Source of the DNA: Daejeonella rubra
GTDB taxonomy: Bacteria; Bacteroidota; Bacteroidia; Sphingobacteriales; Sphingobacteriaceae
Reading direction: 5' to 3'
Assembly (NCBI RefSeq): GCF_900103545.1
Contig: NZ_FNHH01000004.1
Location: forward strand, 1-64,000
DNA length: 64,000 nucleotides
A program made the position numbers and the translations under genes. The notes under the pieces were generated by a model. It saw only the letters and a list, made by a program, of their open reading frames with translations, was not told the origin of the DNA and ran no database searches. Of the stretch, positions 52,211 to 61,636 are shown in pieces (the first letter of the stretch is position 1; every line of letters begins with the position of its first letter).

Positions 52211-53151
52211 TGGCAGAACAAATTCTTACTTTAAGTACTAAACACCTGCTGGGAATAAAAGATCTCACTACCAGAGATATCGAATTAATTTTTGAGACTG
52301 CTGATACCTTCAAAGATGTACTTAACAGGCCAATTAAAAAAGTCCCTTCCCTGAGAGATATAACTATAGCAAATATATTCTTCGAAAACTCTACCCGAAC
52401 ACGTTTATCCTTTGAACTTGCACAAAAAAGATTGTCTGCAGACACAGTAAATTTTGCAGCTTCATCTTCATCCGTAAGTAAAGGTGAAACATTGATCGAT
52501 ACGGTGAACAACATCTTGTCAATGAAAGTAGATATGGTTGTTATGAGGCACCCTTATGCCGGGGCAGGAATCTTTCTAAGCAAGCATGTAAACGCACAAA
52601 TAGTAAATGCCGGAGATGGAGCTCATGAGCACCCTACACAGGCCCTGCTTGATGCCTTTTCTATCAGAGAAAAATATGGTGAGGTAAGAGGGAAGAAAAT
52701 TGCGATCATAGGTGATGTACTTCATTCAAGGGTAGCCCTTTCTAACATACTTTGCCTTCAAAAGTTAGGTGCAGAAGTAATGGTATGCGGACCAAGCACA
52801 CTTATTCCTAAATACATTGGAACGCTTGGTGTAAAAATTGAACATGATCTTTTAAAAGCACTCAACTGGTGTGATGTAGCAAATATGCTGCGCATTCAAC
52901 TTGAACGTCAGGACATAAAATATTTTCCTTCTTTAAGAGAGTACTCAATGATGTACGGGCTTAATAAACAGATACTTAACTCGCTTGACAAAGAAATTAC
53001 AGTCATGCACCCCGGACCTATTAATCGTGGGGTGGAGATCACAAGTGATGTAGCTGACAGTAAACAATCTATCATCCTGGATCAGGTAGAAAATGGAGTT
53101 GCTATCCGAATGGCTGTACTGTACCTTCTGGCCAATCAGCGCAACCAGTAG
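52210..53151 (+). CDS. pyrB: Aspartate carbamoyltransferase catalytic subunit
   Basis: PyrB condenses carbamoyl phosphate and aspartate, the committed step of pyrimidine synthesis. The 313-residue product has the carbamoyl-phosphate motif FFENSTRTRLSFELAQKRL. The aspartate/CP loop is in AASSSSVSKGETLIDT, and GDGAHEHPTQALLDAFSI is the second signature. VMHPGPINRGVEI follows near the end. Regulatory subunit PyrI is absent nearby, as expected for the PyrR-linked type. It is co-transcribed with pyrR. Confidence 0.97.
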   Translation: MAEQILTLSTKHLLGIKDLTTRDIELIFETADTFKDVLNRPIKKVPSLRDITIANIFFENSTRTRLSFELAQKRLSADTVNFAASSSSVSKGETLIDTVNNILSMKVDMVVMRHPYAGAGIFLSKHVNAQIVNAGDGAHEHPTQALLDAFSIREKYGEVRGKKIAIIGDVLHSRVALSNILCLQKLGAEVMVCGPSTLIPKYIGTLGVKIEHDLLKALNWCDVANMLRIQLERQDIKYFPSLREYSMMYGLNKQILNSLDKEITVMHPGPINRGVEITSDVADSKQSIILDQVENGVAIRMAVLYLLANQRNQ

Positions 53152-53295
53152 AATCCTGAGTTGTTAATAGTTTTATTTTTTCAATAACATCATTGACAAA
53201 TCTTCGTTATTATTCTGTTTTCAACACATGTTAATTACTAATGCAAAAGTCTGAGAGGGTTTAGATTAAATTAGCACTTATTATTTTGGTTACTT

Positions 53296-56200
53296 ATGCT
53301 CAGAAAATACACAATCTTCACATTAATCTTCGCATTTTTTACTATTCCTGTACTGGCCCAAAACACTGCATGGTTTGATCTCAACCAGGACTTTAAAAGC
53401 GGAATGGAATTGCTGGAAAAAGAAAAATATGCTGCGGCTTCCATTCAATTTAACCGCGTTTTAAAGAATGATCAAAAATCAAATGCGAAGGCAGAAATCA
53501 ATCCTGAAGTCAGCCTCCTGAAAGAAAATGCCAGATATTATATCGCATTATGTGCATTAGAACTTGGCAATAGCGATGCGGAATCCCTATTTCTAAGCTT
53601 TATAAGTGCCAATCCTGCAAACAACTACACGAAGCTTGCGTTTTATCAGGTTGGTCGCTCCTACTTTGCTCAGAAAAATTATCCAAAAGTGATCGAATGG
53701 CTCAAGAAACTGGAAGGCAACAGCTTATCCGGTAAAGAGTCGTCAGAGTACCGGTATAAATTAGCTTACTCCTATTTTGAAGTAAAGGAATACGATAATG
53801 CAAAGAAACTTTTCGCTGAGCTGAAGGATGAAAAAAGCATTTATAATGAGCAATCCACTTACTATTTTGCCTATATCAGCTATCTGCAAAAGGATTACAA
53901 AAAAGCACTGGTAGAATTCGAAAGATTAAAAGGGTCAACCTTGTATGAAAACAGTTATCCTTATTATATTTCTGCTCTATACTTTCTGGATAACCGTTAT
54001 GACGATGTCTTAAGCTATGCCATTCCTATCCTGAAGTCGACGAAACAATTATATGAAACAGAAATGTTCCGAATTGTTGGAGCATCATACTTCGCCAAAT
54101 CAGATTATACGAATGCAGGAGTTTACTTTCAGAATTTTCAGCAAAAAGATCAGGGGAAAACCCAAAATAATCAGGACAATTACCAGATCGGTTACACCGC
54201 GTTTAAGCTTAAGGACTATAAAAAAGCCATTCTGGAACTGGAAAAACTTGAAACTGCGGATGAATATTTCCAAAGTGGAATGATCGCTTTGGGTGAATCC
54301 TTCCTGAAAACTAATAATAAACAAGCGGCAAGAAGTGCGTTTTTTAAAGCCTCAAAATTAACCTTTGACAAGCAGTTACAAGAGGAAGGGCTATTCAATT
54401 ATGCTAAATTATCTTATGAACTTGAATTCCATCAGGTAGCTCTTGATGCGACTCAGCTATTTATTAAAACATACCCGCTATCTCCAAAACTGGATTCTGC
54501 AAAAACCTTATTGGGAGAGATTCTTCTGACCACAAAAAACTATAAAGACGCCATTGACATCCTGGAAAGTATTCCGAACAAAAACAGGGAGGCAAACGAA
54601 GTTTATCAGAAGGTAACTTATTACAGAGGATTAGAATTTTATAATGAACGTGCTTTCCAGAATGGTATTTCCATGTTTATGCGATCCAATAAAAACGTTG
54701 AAGACGATGAGATTCACTCATTAGCGACCTATTGGCTTGCAGAAGCTATGTATGAGGTTAGAAAATTTGGAGAATCAGTAGACAATTTTGAAAAGTTCAT
54801 GGAACTTCCGGCCTCACGTAAAACTGAAGTTTATAATTTCGCTAATTATGCACTTGCCTATGCTGCCTTTGAGCATGAGAGTTATAGAAAGGCTGCTACG
54901 TATTTCACCCGTTTTCTGCGTGGTAATGAAAAAGACCCGAATACTATCAATGATGCCATTCTTCGATTGGCAGATTCATATTTTGTATTAAAAGATTATG
55001 ATGATGCCCTGGTCTATTATAACAGGATCATTGCATCAAAAACATCGAGTGAAGATTATGCGTTGTTTCAGAGAGGAATGATACAGGGTCTGCAGGGCCA
55101 GAACGACTTAAAGATTGCAACTCATCAATCATTACTGCAACAGTTTCCAAAATCAAACTACTCGGATGACGCCAGTTTCGAGATCCCCTATACTTATTTC
55201 ATTAAAGGTGATTTTGAAATTGCCAAAACGGATCTAAGCTCACTGATAGAAAAATATCCGCGAAGCAGTTATGTACCACGTGCTTTGATCACAATTGGCC
55301 TCGTTGAACTTAATCAGGATCAGGAAGAAGCGGCGATTGTAACTTTCAAACGTGTAGTTAGTGAATACACCACTACTGATGAAGCAAAACTTGCTTTAGA
55401 ATCTATCAAAAATATCTACCTGCAAAAATCAGACGCCACAGGATTTCTGGACTATGCCAATACCACGAGTATAGGAAACCTGAGCACCTATGAGCAGGAT
55501 AACATCACTTTCCAGGCTGCTAATAATCGCTTTCTTACAGCTGATTATCAGGGCACATTTGAGTCTGTAAATGCATACTTCGATAAATTCCCAAAAGCGG
55601 TACATGATAAGCATGCCCGTTTCATTAGAGCAGAAAGTTTAGTAAAACTGAAGAGACCAAATGACGCTATTCCGGATTACGAGTACATTTTAAATGACTG
55701 GACAAGCGATTATACTGAACGTGCGCTAATCAGTATATCAAAGATCTACCTTGCTCAAAAGAAATATAACGAAGCTATCGTTCACCTGAAAAAGCTCGAA
55801 CTGACATCTGAATACAAGGCTAATTATAGTTTTGCCGTTAATAATCTGATGGAGGCTTATGCCAATATGAATTTACCGGATGAAACACTTCAATATGTAA
55901 AATTCATCAGAGAGTCTAACAAATCCTCTGAAGAAGATCTTTTCAGAGCAGGACTTTATTCTGGAAAAGCCAATCTGATCATTGGTGATACCATCCAGGC
56001 TGTTAATGATTTCACTGAAGTTGCAGAAAAAACACAAACTGTTACAGGAGCTGAAGCAAAATACAACATCGCTAATATCTTATACCTGAGAGGTGAATAT
56101 AAAACCTCCTTGTCTACAGCATTTGATCTTACCAACAAAATGCCTTCCCATGATTATTGGGTGGCAAAAACATATATTCTGATTGCTGATAACTACATCG

Positions 56201-56316
56201 GACTAAAAGATGTTTTCCAGGCAAAAAGCACTCTTCAGAGTATCATTGAAAATTACGAGAACGAGGATGATGACATTCTTAAGATGGCCAAAGAAAAATT
56301 GGAAAAACTGAAATAA
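53296..56316 (+). CDS. Large periplasmic tetratricopeptide repeat protein
   Basis: This secreted protein of 1006 residues has a signal peptide (ending PVLAQ). Nearly its whole length is TPR/Sel1-like helical repeats of about 34-37 residues, for example YYIALCALELGNSDAESLF, EYDNAKKLFAELKDEKSIY, SYRKAATYFTRFLRGN and EYKTSLSTAFDLTNKMP. Such solenoids scaffold multi-protein assemblies. The gene opens a tight gene run: 11 bases to the barrel gene, then HU-SPOR, ExbB, ExbD and a TonB-like protein. By analogy, E. coli CpoB (YbgF) is a TPR protein of the Tol-Pal system, but no homology is claimed. I recognise no named family for the full length. Confidence 0.85.
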   Translation: MLRKYTIFTLIFAFFTIPVLAQNTAWFDLNQDFKSGMELLEKEKYAAASIQFNRVLKNDQKSNAKAEINPEVSLLKENARYYIALCALELGNSDAESLFLSFISANPANNYTKLAFYQVGRSYFAQKNYPKVIEWLKKLEGNSLSGKESSEYRYKLAYSYFEVKEYDNAKKLFAELKDEKSIYNEQSTYYFAYISYLQKDYKKALVEFERLKGSTLYENSYPYYISALYFLDNRYDDVLSYAIPILKSTKQLYETEMFRIVGASYFAKSDYTNAGVYFQNFQQKDQGKTQNNQDNYQIGYTAFKLKDYKKAILELEKLETADEYFQSGMIALGESFLKTNNKQAARSAFFKASKLTFDKQLQEEGLFNYAKLSYELEFHQVALDATQLFIKTYPLSPKLDSAKTLLGEILLTTKNYKDAIDILESIPNKNREANEVYQKVTYYRGLEFYNERAFQNGISMFMRSNKNVEDDEIHSLATYWLAEAMYEVRKFGESVDNFEKFMELPASRKTEVYNFANYALAYAAFEHESYRKAATYFTRFLRGNEKDPNTINDAILRLADSYFVLKDYDDALVYYNRIIASKTSSEDYALFQRGMIQGLQGQNDLKIATHQSLLQQFPKSNYSDDASFEIPYTYFIKGDFEIAKTDLSSLIEKYPRSSYVPRALITIGLVELNQDQEEAAIVTFKRVVSEYTTTDEAKLALESIKNIYLQKSDATGFLDYANTTSIGNLSTYEQDNITFQAANNRFLTADYQGTFESVNAYFDKFPKAVHDKHARFIRAESLVKLKRPNDAIPDYEYILNDWTSDYTERALISISKIYLAQKKYNEAIVHLKKLELTSEYKANYSFAVNNLMEAYANMNLPDETLQYVKFIRESNKSSEEDLFRAGLYSGKANLIIGDTIQAVNDFTEVAEKTQTVTGAEAKYNIANILYLRGEYKTSLSTAFDLTNKMPSHDYWVAKTYILIADNYIGLKDVFQAKSTLQSIIENYENEDDDILKMAKEKLEKLK

Positions 56317-56327
56317 AATAATAGATA

Positions 56328-57998
56328 ATGAATATTCCGACTTTAAAATATACGCTGATAGTTAGTTTGTTTTGTTTATCTGTTACAGCTCAGGCACAGG
56401 ATAAAAAAAATGAAACTCCTCCAGGCACCCAACCTCCAACCCTTACTGAAGAGATAGAGGTTGTCAGGCCATATAAACCAGTTCTGGCTGATGCTGTAAA
56501 GATCCGTAGGAATCCTGACATGAACACCACCAAGGCCTTTAAACCGGTTCTGAGCTATAATATAATTGATAAGAAGCTAGATCTGAATTCCAATATCAAA
56601 GAATTACAGGCACAAAAAATGGCAGATGAACGTGCAGCTGTACTTTCCAATAATTATATCAAAGTTGGAGCTGGAAATTTCAATACAGCTCAGGCTGAAG
56701 CTTACATTAATACTGGCCGTGATGAAGCATTACAAAGCGGAGCATATTTCAAACACCTTTCTCAACAAGGCAATTTAGAAAAACAGCAGTTTTCAAATCA
56801 GGAACTGGGTATTTTTGGCAGGTCAATTGGCGATTCTTACGCTATTTCAGGAAATTTAAGCTACGACAGAAGATCAACTTTCTTCTATGGTTTTGATCCT
56901 TCATCAAGTGTTCCTGCCGACATGAGTAAACAGCGCTTCAGTACCATTGCTGCAGATGCTGAAATAGTGAATAATTATTCCGAGTCCGCCCTATTCAATT
57001 ATGCTGCAAGTATAAATGCCTACCAGTTCAGCAATATTGACGATGCCCGTGAAAGCTCAGTCCTTTTAAAAGGATATCTTAATAAAGAAATCAACCTTTT
57101 TAATATCGGATTGAATACATCGGCAGATTTCACTTCCACAAAAGACCTTGCTTATAAACTAGGCAACAATATACTTAGAGTAAACCCTTATGTGAATTTT
57201 AAAGGAAATGGCTTTGAATTAAAGCTGGGGGCTAATATTGTACAGGAGTTTGGTACAAATAGCAGATTAAATATTTTCCCATCAGTATCCGCAGAAATTC
57301 CTGTGGTTCAGGGATATGCAGTAGTATTTGCAGGAGTAACGGGCGATGTACTTAAAACATCAATAAGGGACCTTGCTTTAGAAAATCCATTTTTAAGTAA
57401 AAATTTAGCCATAAAGAACTCGCTGGAAAGTATGAATATCCAGGCAGGAGTTAAAGGCAATGCGGGTGCTGAATTTGGTTATAAGATCATGGCTTATTAT
57501 AAAACCATAGATGATATGCAGCTAATGGTTAATAATCAAACAACAATTAACCGCTTTGATGTAATTTATGATAATGGCAAAAGTAATATTTTTGGTTTCG
57601 AAGGTGAATTAAATGTAAAAGCTTCCGATGTTTTTAATATTAGTGGCAAAGCCCAGATCTTCAATTATGATCTGGCCAGTCAAGCGCAAGCCTGGTTCAA
57701 ACCAACTGTAAGGCTAATCTCTAATGCCAGAGCTCAGGTTAATCAAAAACTTTACCTGGATGCTGAAGTTCTTTTCCAGGGAGAAACTTTTGCAAGGGTG
57801 AATGCAGCAGGTGGAGGTTTTACATCAAGAACTTTAAAAGGGTTTGTAGATCTTAGTGCAGGTGCAGAATATAAAGTTCATAATAAGATCGGAGTCTATC
57901 TGAGAGCTAATAATTTAACAGGACAATCCTATCAGAGATATTTATTTTATCCCAAAATGGGGCTGACAATACTTGGTGGAGTAAATTATTCCTTTTAA
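56328..57998 (+). CDS. Outer-membrane beta-barrel protein (TonB-dependent receptor-like)
   Basis: This predicted outer-membrane barrel has 556 residues. A signal peptide (ending TAQAQ) is followed by a Pro-rich stretch, then a conserved-looking EEIEVVRPYKPVLADAVKIRR segment whose core is VVRPYKPVLADA. The remainder is alternating-strand barrel sequence, ending in Phe (LGGVNYSF). It lacks a clear plug domain, so it resembles the barrel half of a TonB-dependent receptor without the N-terminal gate. With the preceding TPR gene (11 bases apart) it may form an outer-membrane complex energised by the ExbBD-TonB proteins encoded just downstream. The function is unknown. Confidence 0.8.
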   Translation: MNIPTLKYTLIVSLFCLSVTAQAQDKKNETPPGTQPPTLTEEIEVVRPYKPVLADAVKIRRNPDMNTTKAFKPVLSYNIIDKKLDLNSNIKELQAQKMADERAAVLSNNYIKVGAGNFNTAQAEAYINTGRDEALQSGAYFKHLSQQGNLEKQQFSNQELGIFGRSIGDSYAISGNLSYDRRSTFFYGFDPSSSVPADMSKQRFSTIAADAEIVNNYSESALFNYAASINAYQFSNIDDARESSVLLKGYLNKEINLFNIGLNTSADFTSTKDLAYKLGNNILRVNPYVNFKGNGFELKLGANIVQEFGTNSRLNIFPSVSAEIPVVQGYAVVFAGVTGDVLKTSIRDLALENPFLSKNLAIKNSLESMNIQAGVKGNAGAEFGYKIMAYYKTIDDMQLMVNNQTTINRFDVIYDNGKSNIFGFEGELNVKASDVFNISGKAQIFNYDLASQAQAWFKPTVRLISNARAQVNQKLYLDAEVLFQGETFARVNAAGGGFTSRTLKGFVDLSAGAEYKVHNKIGVYLRANNLTGQSYQRYLFYPKMGLTILGGVNYSF

Positions 57999-58043
57999 AG
58001 CTTTGTTTGGCAGCTTGAGAATTAAAATTTAAATTAGACATTA

Positions 58044-59120
58044 ATGGAAATAGGCCTTTATATTGAAGATTTGTTACGTGAGCAGGATGAAGTAAGCGTC
58101 TCTGGCTTAGGTACTTTTAAGAAGGTAAGGCTAGCCGGAACATTTGACAGATCAAGCAATATATTCTACCCTCCATCCTACTTATTATCTTTTATTGAGC
58201 GTGAAACCAGCGATTCAAGTCTAAGCCAGTATATAAGTATTAAAAAAAGTCTGAGTATTTCTTCTGTAGAAGAACTGATTAAAAAGCTCGTTTCAGGCAT
58301 AGTTGAACTACTAAATAGCTCTGATTCAGTTGAAATCCTGCATATAGGTGTCCTTCATAAAAAAAATGGAAAACTTACTTTAATAGCAGCCGATGATTTT
58401 GGAACAACAGATAACTTTTTCGGATTAAAACCCATTGCTGAGCTTAAAAATGAAAATTCTATTCCTGTTCAGGAAGAAAAAGAAATAGCTGCACCTGTAA
58501 TAAGTGAGGAAAAAGAAGAGGAAGAAGAGGAAGAAGAGGAAGATGAGGATTATGAAGAAATTAAGAAAACAAGATCCTGGATTACCATTTTCGCGAGCTT
58601 TTTAGCCTTTTTAATTGCTCTTTCAGCATTATTTTACTTCAATACCGACTTCAATAGTTTCATTAAAAATAAAAGTGCAGGAGTTTTTTCTTCAGCTAAT
58701 ACAGTTCAGGAGCCATCAACTGATTTAATTGATTCAACAAAATTAAGCTCAGATTCAATAAAAAATGCTGTTGATAGTGCATCAATCTTAGCAGATAGTA
58801 TCAGGCAAAAATCAGATACTACCATTGCAGTTGCCAATGCACCTGCGGCAGTAGCTGCAACTTCAGAAAGTGAATCCATTAATTATGAGATAATTGCAGC
58901 TGCATTTGCAAGAAAAAGTGAGGCAGAAGTTTATATTTTAGAGCTCAGCACAAAAGGGATTCAGGCAAAGATCGTAGAAAATATGCCCGGAAAAATGCTA
59001 AAGATCAGTCTTGGTACGTTCTTAGATGAAGAATCGGCAAAAAAAGAATTAACTAGAATACAAAAAAATATAAATAAAGATGCCTGGATAGCCCGGGTAA
59101 AACAATCCAAAAATCCATAA
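58044..59120 (+). CDS. HU-CCDC81 and SPOR domain transmembrane protein
   Basis: This single-pass membrane protein has 358 residues. The N-terminal part (about 1-140) resembles tandem prokaryotic HU-CCDC81 domains, HU/IHF relatives, with YIEDLLREQDEVSVSGLG as the first signature. An extremely acidic Glu/Asp run follows (about 154-170). A transmembrane helix begins near residue 178 (SWITIFASFLAFLIALSALF). A periplasmic linker then leads to a C-terminal SPOR domain (about 279-355), which in other bacteria binds denuded septal peptidoglycan. The HU part would face the cytoplasm and SPOR the wall. It lies 2 bases upstream of exbB, so its job is probably linked to that energised complex. Confidence 0.85.
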   Translation: MEIGLYIEDLLREQDEVSVSGLGTFKKVRLAGTFDRSSNIFYPPSYLLSFIERETSDSSLSQYISIKKSLSISSVEELIKKLVSGIVELLNSSDSVEILHIGVLHKKNGKLTLIAADDFGTTDNFFGLKPIAELKNENSIPVQEEKEIAAPVISEEKEEEEEEEEEDEDYEEIKKTRSWITIFASFLAFLIALSALFYFNTDFNSFIKNKSAGVFSSANTVQEPSTDLIDSTKLSSDSIKNAVDSASILADSIRQKSDTTIAVANAPAAVAATSESESINYEIIAAAFARKSEAEVYILELSTKGIQAKIVENMPGKMLKISLGTFLDEESAKKELTRIQKNINKDAWIARVKQSKNP

Positions 59121-59122
59121 TA

Positions 59123-59821
59123 ATGTTACTACTTCAAATTGATACGCTTAATCCTATAGCTGATACCGCAGCAGCTACCATTCAGACCATGCAAACCGGT
59201 GAAGAATTGAGGTTTATTGAACTCCTGTTTAAGGGTGGTTGGGTAATGGTACCTTTGGCACTTCTTGCATTTATGGGTCTGGTTATATTTGTGGAGAGAT
59301 ATCTAACTATTAGAAAGGCTTCCAAAGATGAGATGAACCTAATGCTGCAAGTAAAACAGAGCATTAAATCTGCAAAGCTGGATTCTGCATTAGCCATCTG
59401 CAGAAACAGTAATACTCCGCTTGGAAGAATGCTTGAAAAAGGCCTTTTGCGAATTGGAAGACCTATTAAAGATATTGAAGGAGCGATTGAAAATGTTGGA
59501 AAACTTGAAGTTTCAAAACTGGAAAAGAATATCAGTATCCTTGGTATTATTGCAGGTATTGCTCCAATGCTTGGTTTCGTAGGTACCATCATTGGTGTAA
59601 TTACTATTTTTCATGAGGTATCTGTTAAAGGAATCATCGAAATTGGAACTATTTCTGGAGGACTTTATGTAAAAATGATTACTTCAGCAACCGGCCTGAT
59701 CATTGGTATTATTGCCTATGTATTGTATCATATTCTGAATATCATGGTCGACAGGATCATCCTTAAAATGGAAACTGATGCTATTGAGTTTATTGACCTA
59801 TTAGAAGAACCAGGCAAATGA
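59123..59821 (+). CDS. exbB: MotA/TolQ/ExbB proton channel family protein
   Basis: This is the inner-membrane pentameric stator subunit that conducts protons to energise TonB or TolA. The 232-residue protein has a first helix near GGWVMVPLALLAFMGLVIFVERY, whose core is VPLALLAFMGLVIFVERY, then a cytoplasmic loop. The ISILGIIAGIAPMLGFVGTIIGVI segment (core APMLGFVGTIIGVITIF) is the family hallmark, with a last helix in TSATGLIIGIIAYVLYH. TolQ and ExbB cannot be told apart by eye. It starts 2 bases after the HU-SPOR gene and overlaps exbD by 4 (ATGA). Confidence 0.95.
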   Translation: MLLLQIDTLNPIADTAAATIQTMQTGEELRFIELLFKGGWVMVPLALLAFMGLVIFVERYLTIRKASKDEMNLMLQVKQSIKSAKLDSALAICRNSNTPLGRMLEKGLLRIGRPIKDIEGAIENVGKLEVSKLEKNISILGIIAGIAPMLGFVGTIIGVITIFHEVSVKGIIEIGTISGGLYVKMITSATGLIIGIIAYVLYHILNIMVDRIILKMETDAIEFIDLLEEPGK

Positions 59822-60219
59822 ATTTAAGAAAACGACAAAAGAGAGGAACCGTTGAGGTTCATACATCAGCATTGAACGATATCATGTTCTTTTTGCTGCT
59901 GTTCTTTCTCCTGGCATCAGCTGTTGCAAATCCCAATGTTGTTAAACTGTTCTTACCCAGATCAAGTTCAGGGCAGTCTATACCTCAAAAGACCATTAAC
60001 GTATCAATAACAAAGGATCTTGAATATTTTGTAGAGAAAAAAAAGGTAAATGCCTCCGATCTGTTTCAGAATATAGAAGTATATCAAAAAGCATCTCCTG
60101 ACCTGACCATAATTCTATATGCCGATCGTACGATCGCAATTGAGAATGTGATCGAACTGACAGATATTGCCAACAAACTGAAGGTTAAACTAGTGTTAGC
60201 TACAGAAACAAAAAAATGA
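59818..60219 (+). CDS. exbD: ExbD/TolR family biopolymer transporter
   Basis: This partner of ExbB has a single N-terminal transmembrane helix and a periplasmic domain. In the 133-residue protein the conserved protonatable Asp is in ALNDIMFFLLLFFLLAS, near residue 21. A basic N-terminus (NLRKRQKRG) and a C-terminal periplasmic domain (LTIILYADRTIAIENVIEL) complete the family pattern. It overlaps exbB and the downstream TonB-like gene by 4 bases each, so the three are translationally coupled. Confidence 0.94.
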   Translation: MNLRKRQKRGTVEVHTSALNDIMFFLLLFFLLASAVANPNVVKLFLPRSSSGQSIPQKTINVSITKDLEYFVEKKKVNASDLFQNIEVYQKASPDLTIILYADRTIAIENVIELTDIANKLKVKLVLATETKK

Positions 60220-61037
60220 TAGAATACCGCAGACAGGAAGAGAATAATTATCCGAAAGCATATGCCATTTCAACTGGTATTATGATCATCTTTCTGGTGA
60301 TCAGCTTTTTCATTATTGCGAGCCGTGTTGAACCTGATACAGGAACAGGTGGGATCATAGTAAATTATGGTACGTCAGAATTCGGTATGGGAGATGATTA
60401 TATGAGTGTTGAAGAACCCTCAACCTCTCCTGATGCCAATAATACTGCACCTGATAAAGTGATCATGGATAACAACACATCTGCTGATGTAAGTTCAGAG
60501 GTTACGGATAAAGCCATTGCAACTCAGAATAACGAAGATGCTCCTGAAATTGTCACCAAAGAAAAAAGCACAGCAAAATCACCTTCAGTGAGCGTCCCGG
60601 CTAAAGATAACAAGCCTGCTGTAAACCAGAATGCACTTTATAAAGGTAAAAAGAACGATGGCCTTGGAAAAGGTGATGGAACAAGTACCGTTGCAGGCAA
60701 TCAGGGAAGTACTAATGGCGATCCGCTTTCGCCCGACTATGGAGAAGGCGGCTCAGGTAACGGAAGTTATGCGCTGGACCTTAAAAGCAGAAAATTCACC
60801 AATCTGACTATTCCTAAAGATGATGGTCAGAAATACGGAAAAGTAGCCGTTAGAATATATGTAGACAAAAATGGTATTGTTGTGAATGCCATCCCTGGTG
60901 TAAAAGGAACCACCTTATCAGACAAAGCTATCTGGGAAAAATGCCGGATCGCCGTTATAGGATCTTCCTTAAACAAACTTGAATCAGCACCTGATGTTCA
61001 GATTGGTGTGGTTATGTTTAATTTTAAGGTTAAATAA
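60216..61037 (+). CDS. TonB/TolA-like energy transducer protein
   Basis: This is a protein of 273 residues with a short cytoplasmic N-terminus, one transmembrane helix (about 16-37, AYAISTGIMIIFLVISFFII), and a long polar, Pro/Ser/Thr/Asn-rich periplasmic linker. A compact C-terminal domain (about 195-273) contains DGQKYGKVAVRIYVDKNGIV, resembling TonB C-terminal domains. It lacks the Pro-Lys repeats of classic TonB. Position after ExbB and ExbD with ATGA coupling indicates it transmits their energy to an outer-membrane partner, most simply the barrel encoded upstream. Confidence 0.85.
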   Translation: MIEYRRQEENNYPKAYAISTGIMIIFLVISFFIIASRVEPDTGTGGIIVNYGTSEFGMGDDYMSVEEPSTSPDANNTAPDKVIMDNNTSADVSSEVTDKAIATQNNEDAPEIVTKEKSTAKSPSVSVPAKDNKPAVNQNALYKGKKNDGLGKGDGTSTVAGNQGSTNGDPLSPDYGEGGSGNGSYALDLKSRKFTNLTIPKDDGQKYGKVAVRIYVDKNGIVVNAIPGVKGTTLSDKAIWEKCRIAVIGSSLNKLESAPDVQIGVVMFNFKVK

Positions 61038-61124
61038 ATTAATCTCTGGTTTAAATTTTACAATTTCAATTAAATCAATTTACGATTTCATCAAACAATT
61101 CGTTCATATATGTGTTTCATATGT

Positions 61125-61568
61125 ATGAAAACAATTAAATTATATAGTTTAAGCCGACAAATACTAATTTCCCTTAGTATCTTATTTATCTTTTTTCTTT
61201 TAAGCTCCTGTTCGAAAAAAATAAGTTTTAACACATCAACTGTTGTTCCGGCAGCACAGGGTGTTGTTAAAATCAATAAAGACGATAATAAAAATCATAC
61301 AATAGATATTAAAATAAAAAACCTGGCAGAACCGGATAGGCTTAAGCCTGCAAAGTCTGTTTATGTTGTTTGGATGGTTACAAAAGAAAACGGAGTAAAG
61401 AATATTGGCCAGTTGGTAAGTTCCAGGGGACTATTTTCAAGTCTTTTAGAGGCTACACTGAAAACTGTTACTCCATTTGTCCCGACCAGGATTTTTATAA
61501 CCGCAGAAGAAAATAGTGATATCACAGTACCAGGTTCAGAGGTTATTTTAAGCACCAGGTCATTTTAA
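61125..61568 (+). CDS. Hypothetical lipoprotein
   Basis: This predicted lipoprotein of about 147 residues has a long hydrophobic signal and a lipobox ending at Cys29 (LSSC), followed by Ser-Lys-Lys. The mature domain has alternating strands (KNHTIDIKIKNLAEP, SVYVVWMVTKENGVK) and a late TRIFITAEENSDITVPG stretch. I do not recognise the family. An in-frame ATG five codons upstream (61110) is possible; the ATG at 61125 gives a normal signal peptide. It sits between the TonB-like gene and folC, both with the same orientation. Confidence 0.68.
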   Translation: MKTIKLYSLSRQILISLSILFIFFLLSSCSKKISFNTSTVVPAAQGVVKINKDDNKNHTIDIKIKNLAEPDRLKPAKSVYVVWMVTKENGVKNIGQLVSSRGLFSSLLEATLKTVTPFVPTRIFITAEENSDITVPGSEVILSTRSF

Positions 61569-61636
61569 TTAACAGCCAAATTTCCAGAATAGGATTCTCT
61601 TCAGGATATTAGCCGAATAAAATCATTAGGGTATTA

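Noticed and set aside
53296..57998. TPR-barrel pair as part of a type IX secretion system
   Set aside because: No Por/Gld/Spr proteins are nearby and no type IX C-terminal signal was seen in the products of the window.
58500..58565. Purine-rich microsatellite as a regulatory repeat
   Set aside because: It is in frame and encodes the acidic Glu/Asp run of the HU-SPOR protein, so coding explains it.
61110..61124. Five-codon upstream start for the lipoprotein
   Set aside because: The shorter version beginning at the ATG at 61125 gives a regular signal peptide with basic N-terminus; the longer one adds Cys-containing residues before it.
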